The notes beneath the pieces were generated by a model that saw only the letters and a list, made by a program, of their open reading frames with translations, did not search any database and had not been told where the DNA came from. Shown here one piece after another: positions 45,587 through 57,142 of a stretch of DNA of 64,000 bases. Position 1 is the stretch's first letter. Each line of letters opens with the position of its first letter. Position numbers and translations under genes: made by a program. Origin of the DNA: Periplaneta americana (Eukaryota; Arthropoda; Insecta; Blattodea; Blattidae); NCBI RefSeq assembly GCF_040183065.1, contig NC_091130.1, forward strand, positions 26,721,359 through 26,785,358. Direction: 5' to 3'.

Positions 45587-46203
45587 AGGTAAGCGTTCAC
45601 TACATCGTATCGCACTCCTCGTACGAATCGCACGCAACGGATATTTTAAGTGCAGTGCGTTCACTGTAACGGCTTCACCTCATCGCCTCATCGTATTCCC
45701 CTATCAGCTGTTTAAAACATGACGTCGTACGATATTGACATTGTTAGGTCTATTAATTAGCCTACGTCTGTTAGCGAATAAGAATTTGTAATTGCTTCAT
45801 GCGTCTTAATTGAAGAGGAAGAAACGAAAGAAATATTGGTTACATAATATATTTGCAAGAAACGACTTGATTACTGTAATGGGAACGCCTCAAATTATAT
45901 AATTCTTCGCAATTTTCTACACGCGAAATAAGTTTTCCGTCTGCCATTTTGGCGCGACACTGAACATGGCACAACATAATAGTAACAGTTGACCAATTAA
46001 AATTGATTTATTAAAGAAGGCCATGATCGCACGCATAGGAAAAGTTGCCCATCCGAGAAACGTGGACGGATTTGCCGAGAGGCGATGCGTCCGATACGAT
46101 GTAGTGAACGCGGTTACATAACAATTACAGCAAAGACAGTTTTTTTTTTCCGATCCGTGCGGTTCTTCCGATGAGTGCGATACAATGTAGTGAACGCTTA
46201 CCT
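45587..46203. mobile_element. PIF/Harbinger-like non-autonomous element
   Basis: Ends AGGTAAGCGTTCACTACATC and complement, about 30 bp matching (ATCGTATCGCACT). Flanked by TTA on both sides (45584-45586, 46204-46206); a 3-bp TWA target is the PIF/Harbinger hallmark. A second internal GATGTAGTGAACGCGG motif lies near 46110. Frames on both strands are unremarkable. Confidence 0.75.
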
Positions 46204-46433
46204 TTAGGCCTACTTGACGAGTAACTGGAATGTTTAGCATGAAACAGAATGTACAACAGTGGGCGGGAACACGTACTGAGAATCTATGGCGCCAAACAGC
46301 GGCCAATGAAGCCTCACTTCCGTCACGTGCTACTGTTCACATTAGGATTTTTCTTACAGGGAAAAGATTATATTAATAACCAATGGTAACCATAACAGAT
46401 GATTCTGCAGGATCAAAAAATTAACCTTTACGT

Positions 46434-48120
46434 TGTACGTATAAATGGCTACGTGCAAGAAGGACTCAGCGAGCTCCTGATCAATACTACGATTGTTCCT
46501 ATTTAAGTCTAGCCACAGAGGTTTTAAATTCTACAGCTACTGCTGAGAGTTTGATCTCTAAACTTTTACCTAACCTCAATAACTATCTACAACATCCAAC
46601 AACACAGTTATGTGTCAACACCATTCGGTACTCACGATCATGCTCCGTGCAAGCTGGATAGAAGAGAACAGATAGCGACAATCAGTTCACAAAGCCACAA
46701 ACACACGCATACGATACACGTCACAAGTGTTCACTTTTCTCGACATACTCGACAACGGACGAATGCACACGAAGACAAATACGTCTCGGTGGCCACCAGT
46801 CCCGGCATCAATCCTCTATATGTAAATGGACAACATACTACTACAGTTACAAAGACACAATTCTCAAGGGTCTGTCGAAGATTGCCTCTCCTCCTCTAGT
46901 GTGCGAAGCCTCAGCTTGAAGAAGACACAAAAGGATAAAGACGCTGGACACGAACAAGTCGCCAGACGAGGACACAACAATTTCCCTATATGCAAAAAAG
47001 AAGCATGCAACGTGAAGCATAGTTATAATATTTTACACGGCCAAAATTTTGCTTTAGGGATTACGGAAAATGAATGGAGGTCATTTATTGAACTAATACT
47101 TAAGAAAATTAAATCCATAATTATTTTACGAAACAATAACTGAAACGTTTATCCAAAATAAAAGCGACTAACTTCCTAAATTTTATAAATCTAATGTCTA
47201 TTCTGGACTTCTAATGAATACCGTCACTGATTTCTATGGCCAGAAAACATACCGTTAGTGAAAAATGACATACTGTGTACTGTCACTGAAAAAAAATTGA
47301 TCCTTAAAAATTTGTTTATCCATGACCATAACGAAAAACATGCCTTTACTAAATACTTTTGCGTGTTGTAAAGTAGGCTTTTATTCAACATTACTTTATT
47401 CCACCAGTGAGATTAATGGCAGGTTTTTCCAAGTATTGTTAGAAAATTTAACGACTGTTAAGCTCTAAACAGTTTGTTAATTTTAAATGTAGGATTTCGG
47501 GCAGTTAACTCGTTTAACAGTTAGTTAAATATGGCCGATGTCTCCACAGCTGTTCGAACAGAAGTTGCGAAATTAATATTTTGTGTCTCTCTGTACGGAA
47601 TGTTTAGCATATGACTGGTAATATAACATTTAAAAAATACATAGGACTGTTTAAATACATCAGTGTTATTTTATTTCTATCGTATTTCGTATCCATAATA
47701 GCAATGAGGAAATATAACCTTACTTTGTAATTATCATTCAGCACGTCACCTACAACTTTCTTTTGTCAACTGTTTGTTTATGGAGCGTGGCCTACTATAA
47801 CAGGTTGTCATTTTATGCAAGTTTCATGAATCACTCTATGATAAAGAATTTAAATATTAATTTTAGCCAATCAAAAATTGTCTTACATGTGTAGAATCAT
47901 TACCAACTGCTGTTGAGTAGTTAAAATAGTGCTAACAGACGTTATAGTTAAGTGTTGGTTGTCTTAAACAAAACTATGTTGAACAAATGGAAAATACATT
48001 AACAAAGCGTTAAAAATAAACAGACTGTTAATTTAACATTCGTTAAGCAAAATTAAACATTATTGGACAAACTGGCCACTAGACTTTACCTCACAGTTTG
48101 AACTTTATCTCACAGTTCCA
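46434..48120. other. Unassigned region with overlapping ORFs
   Basis: 46600-47143 is GC-richer and holds two overlapping plus-strand frames (95 and 105 codons; the second contains HNNFPICKKEACNVKHSYN). I do not recognise either. Imperfect inverted ends (ACGACTGTTAAGC near 47450 and its relative near 48040) may bound an AT-rich MITE at about 47450-48050. Confidence 0.35.
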
Positions 48121-48426
48121 CCATGCTCTACATCCGCCTACATTATCGACCCGATAGTCAGGTTCGAGGCACAACAGCCCGCTGAAGTCCACGCAGAAAA
48201 ATGCAGAATTTATGAGCCCATAGTTCCATTCTATTTGAAGAAATATCACCTCAACTCCATTGGAGTAGTTGGGCTAATGGTTGGCGCTAGGGGCGCAATA
48301 CCTCGCCTCTTTGTCAGTTTCTGCAAGAAGTTCCAGCTGAACAACGACTTCATTCGTGATGTTTCCCTTACTGCTATCAGAGGATCACTTGCCATTTTAA
48401 AATACCACCTGTACTTTGTTTCCTAA
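48121..48426 (+). pseudogene. R2-type restriction-like endonuclease fragment 2
   Basis: The frame opens before the first Met and reads AYIIDPIVRFEAQQPAEVHA, EKCRIYEPIVPFYLKKYHLN, VVGLMVGARGAIPRLFVSFC and KKFQL, ending FVS with a stop. This is the second half of the same domain as 13856-14258 (compare IIDPTIRFE, IYEPTIQYLLAKYNI and FGGRGTIPKAFVKW). The first half, including the RRID motif, is missing, so it is a 5'-truncated retroelement copy. Confidence 0.75.
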
Positions 48427-48720
48427 GAAGGAAGAACTTTTGTTTGAACGTCTAATCTATTTGTTTACTATGTTTAGGCCTGTTATATGTATGCTATTAT
48501 CTGTACTTAATTTCCCTTTTCTGTTCGTTCTCCACATTTCTCTTTTGTGGTCTGTTTTTGTTTTCAATCTGTGTGTTTGTTATGCTTTGTCCAATGAGGC
48601 AGTCCCGCTATTGGGAAAGCTGACATACTGTCTTTCTCTCTTTCAGTATTATCCTAGTACCCGGGCACACATGTATATGGGTACTTTTCCATTGAACTAT
48701 TACTCAAGAAGTTAATATAT
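48427..48720 (+). other. Probable 3' untranslated region of the R2-type fragment
   Basis: T-rich, directly after the stop codon. It contains CAATGAGGCAGTCCCGCTAT and ACCCGGGCACACATGTATAT. The 99-residue hydrophobic ORF across it is a T-richness artefact. Inference from position only. Confidence 0.35.
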
Positions 48721-50010
48721 TAAGTAGTTACTAGATGTCACTACCTCTACTACTTTATTACCATTTCTTAAATATACATACACTCAATCTCCTTCTCTTT
48801 TCTCTATTGAAATTTAGAAATCTTCTCACTATTCGTGAGCTGCCACAAGGAACAAAGAGTACTTAACCATATAAATGTTTACAAGTTCAGCGAACCATTA
48901 ATTTTGTTTTGAAAATGAAACTCCTACAAGTACATAGCTGTAAATACATTTTGTGATTTGTCAGTCTACACGTAAGTCTTCGAGCGAGCAAGGAAGCCAG
49001 CCTTCGAGACCGGGGTTCGACGTGTCGTGCACCGTAGCCAGAAGACCGGGGTTCGACGTGCAGTGAACTTGAGTGAGTGAGCTAGAAGAACTAGCTAAGG
49101 CGAACGAACTGAGAACTGACAGTTTTGTTCTGCACATAGTGCTTTGTGAACATTAGTTGAAATTATGAGTACATTGTTGTTCTTCTCAATAATACACGTG
49201 TATGTCATTGTCGTCGTGTGGAGTGCAATAACGACTATTGTGTTGCTGTGTTGAGTGAAATATCCATTATTGTAGGGTGAATTATTAAGAATAAAAGTCA
49301 CATTATTGTCTGGTAGTGGGTAAAAGTAGAAATAAAAGTTAACAATATTTTCAATATAGATTGAAAATGGTTACAAAATTATATCAAACGGTTATATAGG
49401 TACGGACTTTTCCATGTATTAGAATTCATCTCATATAGATTTATTTTTCTATAAATACATTTCCTCGAGTTTGTATAAAGTTACTGTGAAAACAATTTTT
49501 TTGTTGAAACTAAATGAAATGTCTAGTGAATTCATAAATAATTCCGATTAGTTCAATAAGTGATCTTCATTTATTTTCCACATACTATGACGTCATCATT
49601 TTATTGGTGGCATTTATTAGAGATCTTGGTACTTGACTGCCAATAATGAGTGATCACAGTTGGACCTTATTATGGTGTACCTCAAAGAAAGAGCAGAGAT
49701 TTCTTGTAAGTAGGTTAAGTACACATGAACTACCTAATACTGGGTTCATATAACCAAATGCTATATAAAAGGATCACTATATGGGGAACACTATAATGAG
49801 GTTCCACTGTATAACATCTGAAAATAATAATAAGAAGAAATTTGACTTCAGTAACATTAAAAAAAAAAGACACTAAATTTATTCATTTTTTAAAGTATCT
49901 GTTCTTTTCAAGAGGTGACTTACAATCTAAAGAAAATGCCACATAAATAAATTTCAGGATTTTAATGGTATTGTCATGTACAGATATAGTGAGGACCAGG
50001 AATAGCCACA
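48721..50010. other. Intergenic DNA with a short direct repeat
   Basis: AGACCGGGGTTCGACGTG occurs twice (about 49008 and 49043) in a GC-rich 120-bp patch. The rest is AT-rich and unassigned. Confidence 0.5.
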
Positions 50011-50166
50011 ATGTTCTTTCATCATGTTCGTGCCGAACATGATATTTTATCTGACTTATCCGTAATGCAGTGGGATGATACTGTGAGAAATCATATTCCT
50101 CCAGAAGATATCGCGGAGTCTGCCCCCTGGCTGAATCTATATGAGAAAAATATGTTCCAAAACTAA
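50011..50166 (+). CDS. Candidate terminal exon or small ORF, 51 residues
   Basis: MFFHHVRAEHDILSDLSVMQ, WDDTVRNHIPPEDIAESAPW, LNLYEKNMFQN then TAA. Composition is clearly protein-like (charged, no low complexity) and unlike the AT-driven frames around it. An AATAAA at 50189-50194 lies 22 bases after the stop, fitting a last exon. The frame also stays open upstream to a possible acceptor ending GACCAG at 49999, although the polypyrimidine tract is poor. Family not recognised. No neighbouring exon was found, so it may be a retrocopy fragment or exon of a large-intron gene. Confidence 0.4.
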   Translation: MFFHHVRAEHDILSDLSVMQWDDTVRNHIPPEDIAESAPWLNLYEKNMFQN

Positions 50167-50569
50167 AAAGACAGTGAGTTTAAAGTACAATAAAATATCA
50201 ATCGAAATAATAATAACAAATTGTCTACTTCACTAAAGATAAAAACACCCATAAAAATTAACATATGTATGTGCATATGCGATATTCTGTCATGTGTTAA
50301 ACTTTTGAAACGAGATGCAAATGTTATATCAGGTGCATGGAGAAGATTACAAGGTTGAACTAGTGTGGAGTTCTGAAAAGCTTGACATTTTCAGAGGCAG
50401 CTAATTTATTGGATTAATTTAATTATTTTTAAAGGCATTTTTACAGGAACTGTCATCCTTATTTAGTTTCGCGGCTTCATATTTCAAACTTTTTTTTATT
50501 AGGCCTACGTATGGGGTGTGATAAATTTTTTGTCTGTCACTTTAAACAAAAAACTTATTTATTGATTAA
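50167..50569. other. AT-rich intergenic DNA
   Basis: Apart from the polyadenylation signal at 50189, nothing recognised. Confidence 0.5.
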
Positions 50570-50616
50570 TAACGGAGAAAAATTCGCTTCGGCACCGGAG
50601 ATCGAACCCAGGACCC
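50570..50616 (-). repeat. SINE family C fragment
   Basis: The minus strand carries B box TGGGTTCGATCTCCGG and CGAATTTTTCTCCGTTATTA, as in copies 1 and 2. It abuts a LINE relic. Confidence 0.65.
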
Positions 50617-50790
50617 CACTATTTCTAGCATAGCTTCATTTCTAATTCTGTCTGTCCATTTCACACGTTCCATTCTTCTCCATATCCACATTTCAAATAC
50701 TTCCAGTCGTTTCTCTCCACTTTGTCTTAATACCCATGTTTCTGCCCATACAAGGCCATATCCCACGTAAATCACATTCTACGATGTACA
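50617..50790 (-). pseudogene. LINE C-terminal fragment
   Basis: The minus strand reads GLVWAETWVLRQSGEKRLEV then FEMWIWRRMERVKWTDRIRN and EAMLE. This is the post-RT region of a LINE (YGAETWxL...FExWxWRRMxRVxWTDRxxNE), a different family from the LINEs at 3850 and 38866. Truncated at both ends and fused to SINE sequence at its 3' side. Confidence 0.8.
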
Positions 50791-50945
50791 AAAATAAAAA
50801 CATCAGCATGTGGTTTACGTAGTTATTAAGGGGAGAGGATGGTATTTTTTTGGCGACTATTACACTCTTACTACGTCATACTACTTTTGACCAATAAAAC
50901 GGTACGAAAGGACGTATTTCAACCAATCATGGCTGCTTATCGCAC

Positions 50946-51085
50946 AATTTTATCGCGTCCCTAGCATTTGTTTAATTTTATCGCGTCCCTAGCATTTGTT
51001 TAATTTTATCGCGTCCCTAGCATTTGTTTAATTTTATCGCGTCCCTAGCATTTGTTTAATTTTATCACGTCCCTAGCATTTGTTT
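50946..51085 (+). repeat. 28-bp minisatellite, 5 units
   Basis: The unit AATTTTATCGCGTCCCTAGC plus ATTTGTTT is repeated five times; only the last unit differs (ATCACG). The CGCG-containing unit stands out in AT-rich DNA. Confidence 0.95.
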
Positions 51086-51124
51086 CTTTGTTTGCCAACA
51101 TTTGAAACTGCGCTGGTCTGGACG

Positions 51125-51126
51125 TC

Positions 51127-51175
<49 letters not shown>

Positions 51176-51177
51176 TA
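51125..51177 (+). repeat. Poly-A then (AT)n
   Basis: About 28 A residues followed by about 11 AT dinucleotides. Could mark the tail of a lost retroposon. Confidence 0.9.
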
Positions 51178-51316
51178 ATTACAAACCACTCCAGTCGATG
51201 CACAGCAGTTTCAAATATGACTCGCATTGGCATTCAAGAACAAGAATTAATAAAAATCACTGATCATACCTATGCATCTTCTGAAATCCGATTTACAAAT
51301 AAATGAAGAGCACCAT

Positions 51317-51620
51317 TCGGAAATCCTGAATAAGTTGAATACACCATGTAGGCCTAAATCAACGAGTTCCACTTCTATTACGCACAAGTCCAATATAACA
51401 TCAATTGAACCACCAACCACATTCAAATTTGAAAATTGTATATTCAATAATTGTTCCTTTTAAAATTATTCATTCGGAAATTCTGAATAAGTCGAATACA
51501 CCATGTAGGCCTAAATCAACGAGTTCCACTTCTATTACGCACACGTCCAATATAACATCAATTGAACCAAATTTGAAAATTATATATTCAATAATTATTC
51601 CTTTTAAAATTATTCATGTT
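51317..51620 (+). repeat. Tandem duplication of about 155 bp
   Basis: Copy 1 51317-51470 and copy 2 51473-51620, both with ACACCATGTAGGCCTAAATC, AACGAGTTCCACTTCTATTA and CCAATATAACATCAATTGAA. The frame stays open in each (EILNKLNTPCRPKSTSSTSI and EILNKSNTPCRPKSTSSTSI), so it may derive from coding sequence of an unknown protein. Confidence 0.85.
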
Positions 51621-52149
51621 TATTTTTTATGTCGTCGTCGTTAATTAAAACTTTTCTAACACTTGTGTATATTAGTTAGGTTATGTTATAGCTTCTGCTA
51701 TATGATATTATGGATAGTCACGTATCAGAGATTGTTTAATATTAAGATTTATTGAAAATCATCTGTCAAGTGACGTTGATTACTGGGATTCGGATAATTG
51801 AAGTGGAATGCAACTGTCTTAATAAAAATGAAACTGAATCAACAAAGCCTTCTTGACTAGTAACATTGCTATCGTAAGAAGGCATTGCTCACTACTGCCA
51901 TCTAGCATGCATCTAGCGTAATATTTGTAATGTTGAGATGGTACAATAATACATTTGAAGACAGTTGTATTTTCGTAAGTCAATTCATATTTTATTGTAT
52001 TGGAGTACTTCGTTACTTCTGATCTTTATATACTTTCTTCTAATCGTATAAAAGTCAATTAAATCCCACTCGAGTTTTGATTTTCTCTAGATAAATCAAA
52101 ACGTCTAGTGAGATTACTGTTGAAAAATGAGTGAATTGAAAAAAGACAT

Positions 52150-52485
52150 TTTTTAAATACTCTGTAATACGTGTGGAATGCATAGCATAACATTTTGTGG
52201 GTATTTGTGCCCTTATCGGATGTTGAGTCGTCGCCATTTTTAAACTTCCTGCGTTATGGATTTTTAAATCACTCGCCCACTTTTATTTTTGTTTCCAGTA
52301 AATTAAATTTTCAAAATTTTTTTTCTTTAAAACACCCTTTGATATGTGTGGAATGCATTGCATAACATTTTGTGGGTATTTGTGCCCTTATCGGATGTTG
52401 AGACGTCATTTTTAAACTTCCTGCGCTATGGATTTTTAAATCACACGCCCGCTATTATCGGTTTCCAGTAACTTCATTTTTTTTT
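52150..52485 (+). repeat. Tandem duplication of about 170 bp
   Basis: Both units contain GTGTGGAATGCAT, TAACATTTTGTGGGTATTTG, GCCCTTATCGGATGTTGAG and TATGGATTTTTAAATCAC. Second unit starts near 52330. Confidence 0.85.
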
Positions 52486-53267
52486 TGCTACATTGCCAGA
52501 CAAAAATGGATATAATTTCTGAACTGTTAAAGATACATTCATGAAATTTAGAACATATATTCTTCAGACTATTAGGAAACGTTTCTCTGTAACAGAATTT
52601 TGTTAATTGATTTCATTTAAAAAATACGTCCGTTTGTTTGCAAGAAATGAAATCAGAAAATTGTTATTAAATTTTAATTGTTTATTTTAAAAACGTAAAA
52701 ACTAATATCAAAATTCTGTTACACACAGTTTGTAGAACATGCTTTTGCAAATACATTGCAAAAAACTGTTTGAATCTATCTTTAAAAACTGTTTAGATAT
52801 ATCGGTTTTAGTACAAACCTGCATTGGGTATATTTTTTTCAAATTTGGGCCCCCAAATAATTTTTTTTCAAAATATTTTTACTGTGTTGAGTTGCCACAG
52901 CTATGAGCTCTCTACATACAAAAAATTAATATTTTACACCAAATAGGAAAAAAGTTAAAAAAATACCATCCTCTTCCCTTAATACAGTAATATGTTTGTT
53001 TGACGATTTGTCAACAGAGACATGGGCCTATAAAGCAGGAATGATGTTTTCAGCCAACCATTGGATATGGTGCAGAATGGCGCACGTAACGAGAGAACAC
53101 ATGATGTATGTACTGGTACCAGTAATGAGATACTGTAGTATTGTGAGGTGAGGGAGATGTGGATATTGGTGTTGAGTACAGTGGTAGATACTACTTATGT
53201 CTGTAATTGAAGAACTGATATTATTTGATTTAGTAAAAGAAGGGATAGCACCCTATTTTTATCTATA

Positions 53268-54219
53268 TCTATACTAATAATAAATCTGTAGCCGAAATTC
53301 TTCTGGTAATTTTCGATTTTCCAAAAATAATTGGTCCTAACATATATAATTAACAACCCTGAAACCGAAAATCGCTTTTTTGAAATTTTTATTTGTATGT
53401 CTGTCTGTCTGGATGTTCGTTACCTTTTCACGCGATAATGGCTGAACCGATTTCATGAAAACTGGAATATAAATTAAGTTCGTTGTAACTTAGATTTTAG
53501 GCTATATGGTATTCAAGATACTTTATTTAAAAGTGGGGTTATAAGGGAGCTTGAATTAAATAAATCGAAATATCTCGCTTAGTATTGATTTTCATGAAAA
53601 ATATTACATAACAAAAGTTTCTTTAAAAACAATTTCCGATACGTTTTATTCTATACAAAATTTTGATAGGACTGATATTTAATGAGATAAATGAGTTTCA
53701 AAATTACAATAACAATGCCGTCTAAGGCGGTGTAATGAAATAAAAAAACAAATGACTTCGTCTATAAGGGGCCTTGGGCAAAAACAATCGAAAGCTATTA
53801 AACATAGCCTACAGAGAATGTTTCTGTGTTTGTATGAAGTAATATCGGAAGCTAAATTAACCGATTTGTATAATTAATTATTAATTCACCATTGGAAAGT
53901 GTAGTTTCTCTAGATGGACATAATGCTAAAATGTTATTACAGTAACTTCTGAGTGAATCGAGGACAGGTAAGATCAAAATAGCTTCTTATGCACAGAAAA
54001 CTTGATAGCCATTCGTTTCCTGTATTTCCTAAAATAACTTTTATGACTGGATCAAAATGATCGCATTTTAATTTTTTAATACAATTTAAATTAAGTAACA
54101 TAATAAACGATTTATCCTTATATCAAACACGAATGTTCCCTGGATCAAATGTCCTATTTTAATTATGTAATTACTTTATATTTATTTCTAACGGGTGCAG
54201 CGGAGCGCACGGGTACGGC
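53268..54219 (+). mobile_element. Non-autonomous Helitron, copy 1
   Basis: Starts TCTATACTAATAATAAATCT with A before it. It ends in the 3' hairpin region GGGTGCAGCGGAGCGCAC followed by GGGTACGG (terminal CTAG altered). Internal landmarks: TATGTCTGTCTGTCTG, CGCGATAATGGCTGAACCG. No Rep/helicase. Helitrons begin TC, end CTRR and insert between A and T without target duplication (family knowledge). Confidence 0.75.
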
Positions 54220-55208
54220 CAATACTAATAATAAATCTGTAGCCAAAATTTTTCTGGTAATTTTCGATTTTCCAAAAATAATTGGTGTTAATATGTATAA
54301 TTAACCATCCTGAAACCGAAAATCGCTCTTTTGAAATTTTTGTTTGTATGTCTGTCTGTCTGTCTGTCTGTATGTTTGTTACCTTTTCACGCGATAATGG
54401 TTGAACCGATTTATATGAAAATTGGAATATACATTAAGTTCGTTGTAACTTAGAGTTTAGCTAAATGGCATTCAAAATACTTCATTTAGAAGGGGGGTTA
54501 TAAGGGGGCCAGAATTAAATAAATCGAAATATATCGCTTATTATTGATTTTCATGAAAAATATTACATAACAAAAGTTTCTTTAAACATAATTTCCGATA
54601 CGTTTTATTCTATACAAAATTTTGATAGGACTGATATTTAATGAGATAAATGAGTTTTAAAATTACAACATCAACGCCATCTAGGCGCTGTACTGAAATA
54701 AAAACAAATGACTTCGTCTATAAGGGGCCTTAGACAACAACAATCGAAAGCTATTAAACATAGCCTAAGAGAATTTTTCTGTGTTTGTATGAAGTAATAT
54801 CGGAAGCTAATTAATAGTTTAATTATTATTTCACCATTGGAAAGTGTAGTTTCCCTAGATGGACATACATAATTCTACAATGTTATTACAGTAACTTCTG
54901 AAACATATAGCAAGTAATATAAAGTATACACATTAAAAGTAAATGATATAATCTTCATTAAACTATGGTTGCATGTAATAACAATTAAGAAACATGTTAA
55001 AGGAATTGTCATTGCACCAAATGATTGCTCTCTGGACCAATATGACCGCATTTTAATTATTTAAATACAATTTAAATTAAGTAACATATTAAACGATTTA
55101 TCCTTCTATCAAACACGAATATTCCCTAGATCAAACGTTCTATTTTAATTATGTAATTACTTTATATTTATTTCTAACAGGTGCAGCGGAGCGCACGGGT
55201 ACAGCTAG
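54220..55208 (+). mobile_element. Non-autonomous Helitron, copy 2
   Basis: Same sequence as copy 1, with start AATACTAATAATAAATC (first bases altered). It ends GAGCGCACGGGTACAGCTAG, an intact CTAG terminus that adjoins the TC of copy 3. The 3' third has a longer segment than copy 1 (CAATTAAGAAACATGTTAAA). Confidence 0.8.
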
Positions 55209-56358
55209 TCTATACTAATAATAAATCTGTAGCCGAAATTTTTCTGGTAATTTTCGATTTTCCAAAAATAATTGGTCCTAACATATATAATTACCCCCCC
55301 TGAAACCGAAAATCGCTTTTTTGAAATTTTTGTTTGTATGTCTGTCTGTCTGTCTGTATGTTTGTTACCTTTTCAGGCGATAATGGCTGAACGGATTTCG
55401 ATGAAAATTGGAATATAAATTAAGTTCATTGTAACTTAGATTTTAGGCTATATGGAATTCAAAATACATTATTTAAAAGGGGAGTTATAAGGGGGCCTGA
55501 ATTAAATAAATCGAAATATCTCGCTTATTATTGATTTTTGTGAAAAATGTTACATAACAAAAGTTTCCTTAAAAATAATTTTCGATAAGTTTTATTCCTT
55601 GAAAAAGTTTGATAGGACTGATATTTAATGAGATAAATGAGTTTTAAAATTAAAATAACTGCCATCTAAGGCCGTGTAATGAATTAAAAAACAAATGACT
55701 TCGTCTATAAAGGGCCTTGGACAGCAACAATCGAAAGCTATGAAAGATAGCCTACAGAGAATGTTTCTGTGTTTGTATGAAGTAATATCGGAAGTTAAAT
55801 TAACCGATTTGTACTCGTATAATTAATTATTATTTCACCATTGGAAAGTGTAGTTTCTCTAGATGGACATAATGCTATAATGTTATTACAGTAACTTCTG
55901 ATATAATATAATATGTAATGTAATGTAATATTATATAATATAATTTAAGTTATTTGAAGGGTTCAGAACCATAGTGGGCCAAGCGCTATTTACTGAATAC
56001 GTAGAAAACAAGGGTTAAAATTAAGTTATTACGGTACCATAATTCAATGGAAACCTATAACAAGTAAAATAAAATATACACATTAAATCTAAATGATGTC
56101 AATCTTCATTAAACTATGGTTGCATGTGATAAAAATTAAGAAACATGTTAAAGGAATTGTCATTGCACCAAATGAGTGTCTCTGGACCAAAATGATCGCA
56201 TTTTAATTATTTGGATGCAATTTAAATTAAGTAACATATTAAACGATTTATCCTTCTATCAAACACGAATGTTCCCTGGATCAAACGTGCTATTTTAATT
56301 ATGTAATTACTTTATATTTATTTCTAACGGGTGCAGCGGAGCGCACGGGTACAGGTAG
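55209..56358 (+). mobile_element. Non-autonomous Helitron, copy 3
   Basis: Starts TCTATACTAATAATAAATC directly after the CTAG of copy 2 and ends GCACGGGTACAGGTAG followed by T. An extra ~140-bp AT-rich block (55903-56050, with TAATGTAATG runs and CATAGTGGGCCAAGCGC) is absent from copies 1 and 2. Confidence 0.8.
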
Positions 56359-57142
56359 TTACTAATATAATTAAAAGGAAGACATATTCCATATGCACAT
56401 ATATATGCTAATTTATTTTCTACAGTATCCTACATTACTTACCTTGTGTTCAGGTCAAAGCCTGTCTCCTGATGCACTACCCAGAACATTGCCATTCCCT
56501 GCCCTGTCTGAACATGACTCAGAACAGAGATCCAGTGATGTTACCCTTCATATAATAGTGATGATCCTATCATGCTAAATCATACACATTATCAACAATA
56601 TTGGCCGTGTAAAATTACTACCGCCATACTATTTGTGCGTTGGTTTTCCTAATTGGTGGCTGGAAGAGAAATATTAGAGCAAAAAATTATAAAACCAAAA
56701 AATTAAAAATTAGAATTGGTATGGCAGCAGCAAACTGACGCAATTCATCAATGCACGCAACAGAAGGCGGACGTAGGAAGAAGGAACAGAGAGAATACAG
56801 TACTATACGACATGGTGCACAACGTAACTTACATACGTCGATGGCACGGACAAGCTCGAGCCCTCCCGCGACACCGAGCTGTAGTGCAGACCGCCCTACG
56901 GCATGACACCAACGGAACAACCAAATCAGCATCCAGCCTGCTAGGCTGACAACCCTTACACTCAAAACAGATTTACTCTTCTTTCTTACCGTTCAAATTC
57001 AGCTCTTCTCTGCCTTTTCCTCTCTGAAAGCTATTAGCTGTTTATTACAGCTAAAATACTTACTAAATTAGCTAAAACTATTGTTACAATAAAATTGTGC
57101 TCTGTGGAAATAGTTGAGGTTTCAAAACTAACAATACAAATA
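56359..57142. other. Unassigned DNA with a GC-rich block
   Basis: 56716-56949 is GC-rich and open on both strands (77 and 92 codons), containing CACGGACAAGCTCGAGCCC. No domain or splice pair was convincing. It could be a host exon or an old element. The flanks are AT-rich. Confidence 0.35.

Larger units (their letters stand above)
44890..46433. mobile_element. TIR element housing a SINE and a Harbinger-like element
   Basis: Left terminus ACGTAAAGATTACTTTTTTG, GTTATGGTTACCATAGGTTA and, past the nested SINE, CTGTAAGAAAAATCCTAATG. The right terminus has the complements in order (CATTAGGATTTTTCTTACAG, ACCAATGGTAACCATAAC, TTAACCTTTACGT). The interior includes the TTA-flanked element at 45587-46203. 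No transposase for the outer element was recognised. Confidence 0.7.
50830..52978. mobile_element. 2.1-kb TTAA-flanked element with internal duplications
   Basis: Ends GGGGAGAGGATGGTATTTTT and the complement of AAATACCATCCTCTTCCC. TTAA adjoins both ends (50826-50829, 52979-52982), a piggyBac-type target. Related ends occur at 10396-10833. No transposase was recognised. The interior has three separate tandem duplications (50946-51085, 51317-51620, 52150-52485). Confidence 0.75.

Noticed and set aside
45917-46306. 129-residue minus-strand ORF
   Set aside because: It crosses the right end of the TTA-flanked element into foreign flank, so it is not a natural gene.
50946-51085. CRISPR-like regular repeat
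   Set aside because: The 28-bp units are directly adjacent with no spacers, in insect-type DNA: a minisatellite.
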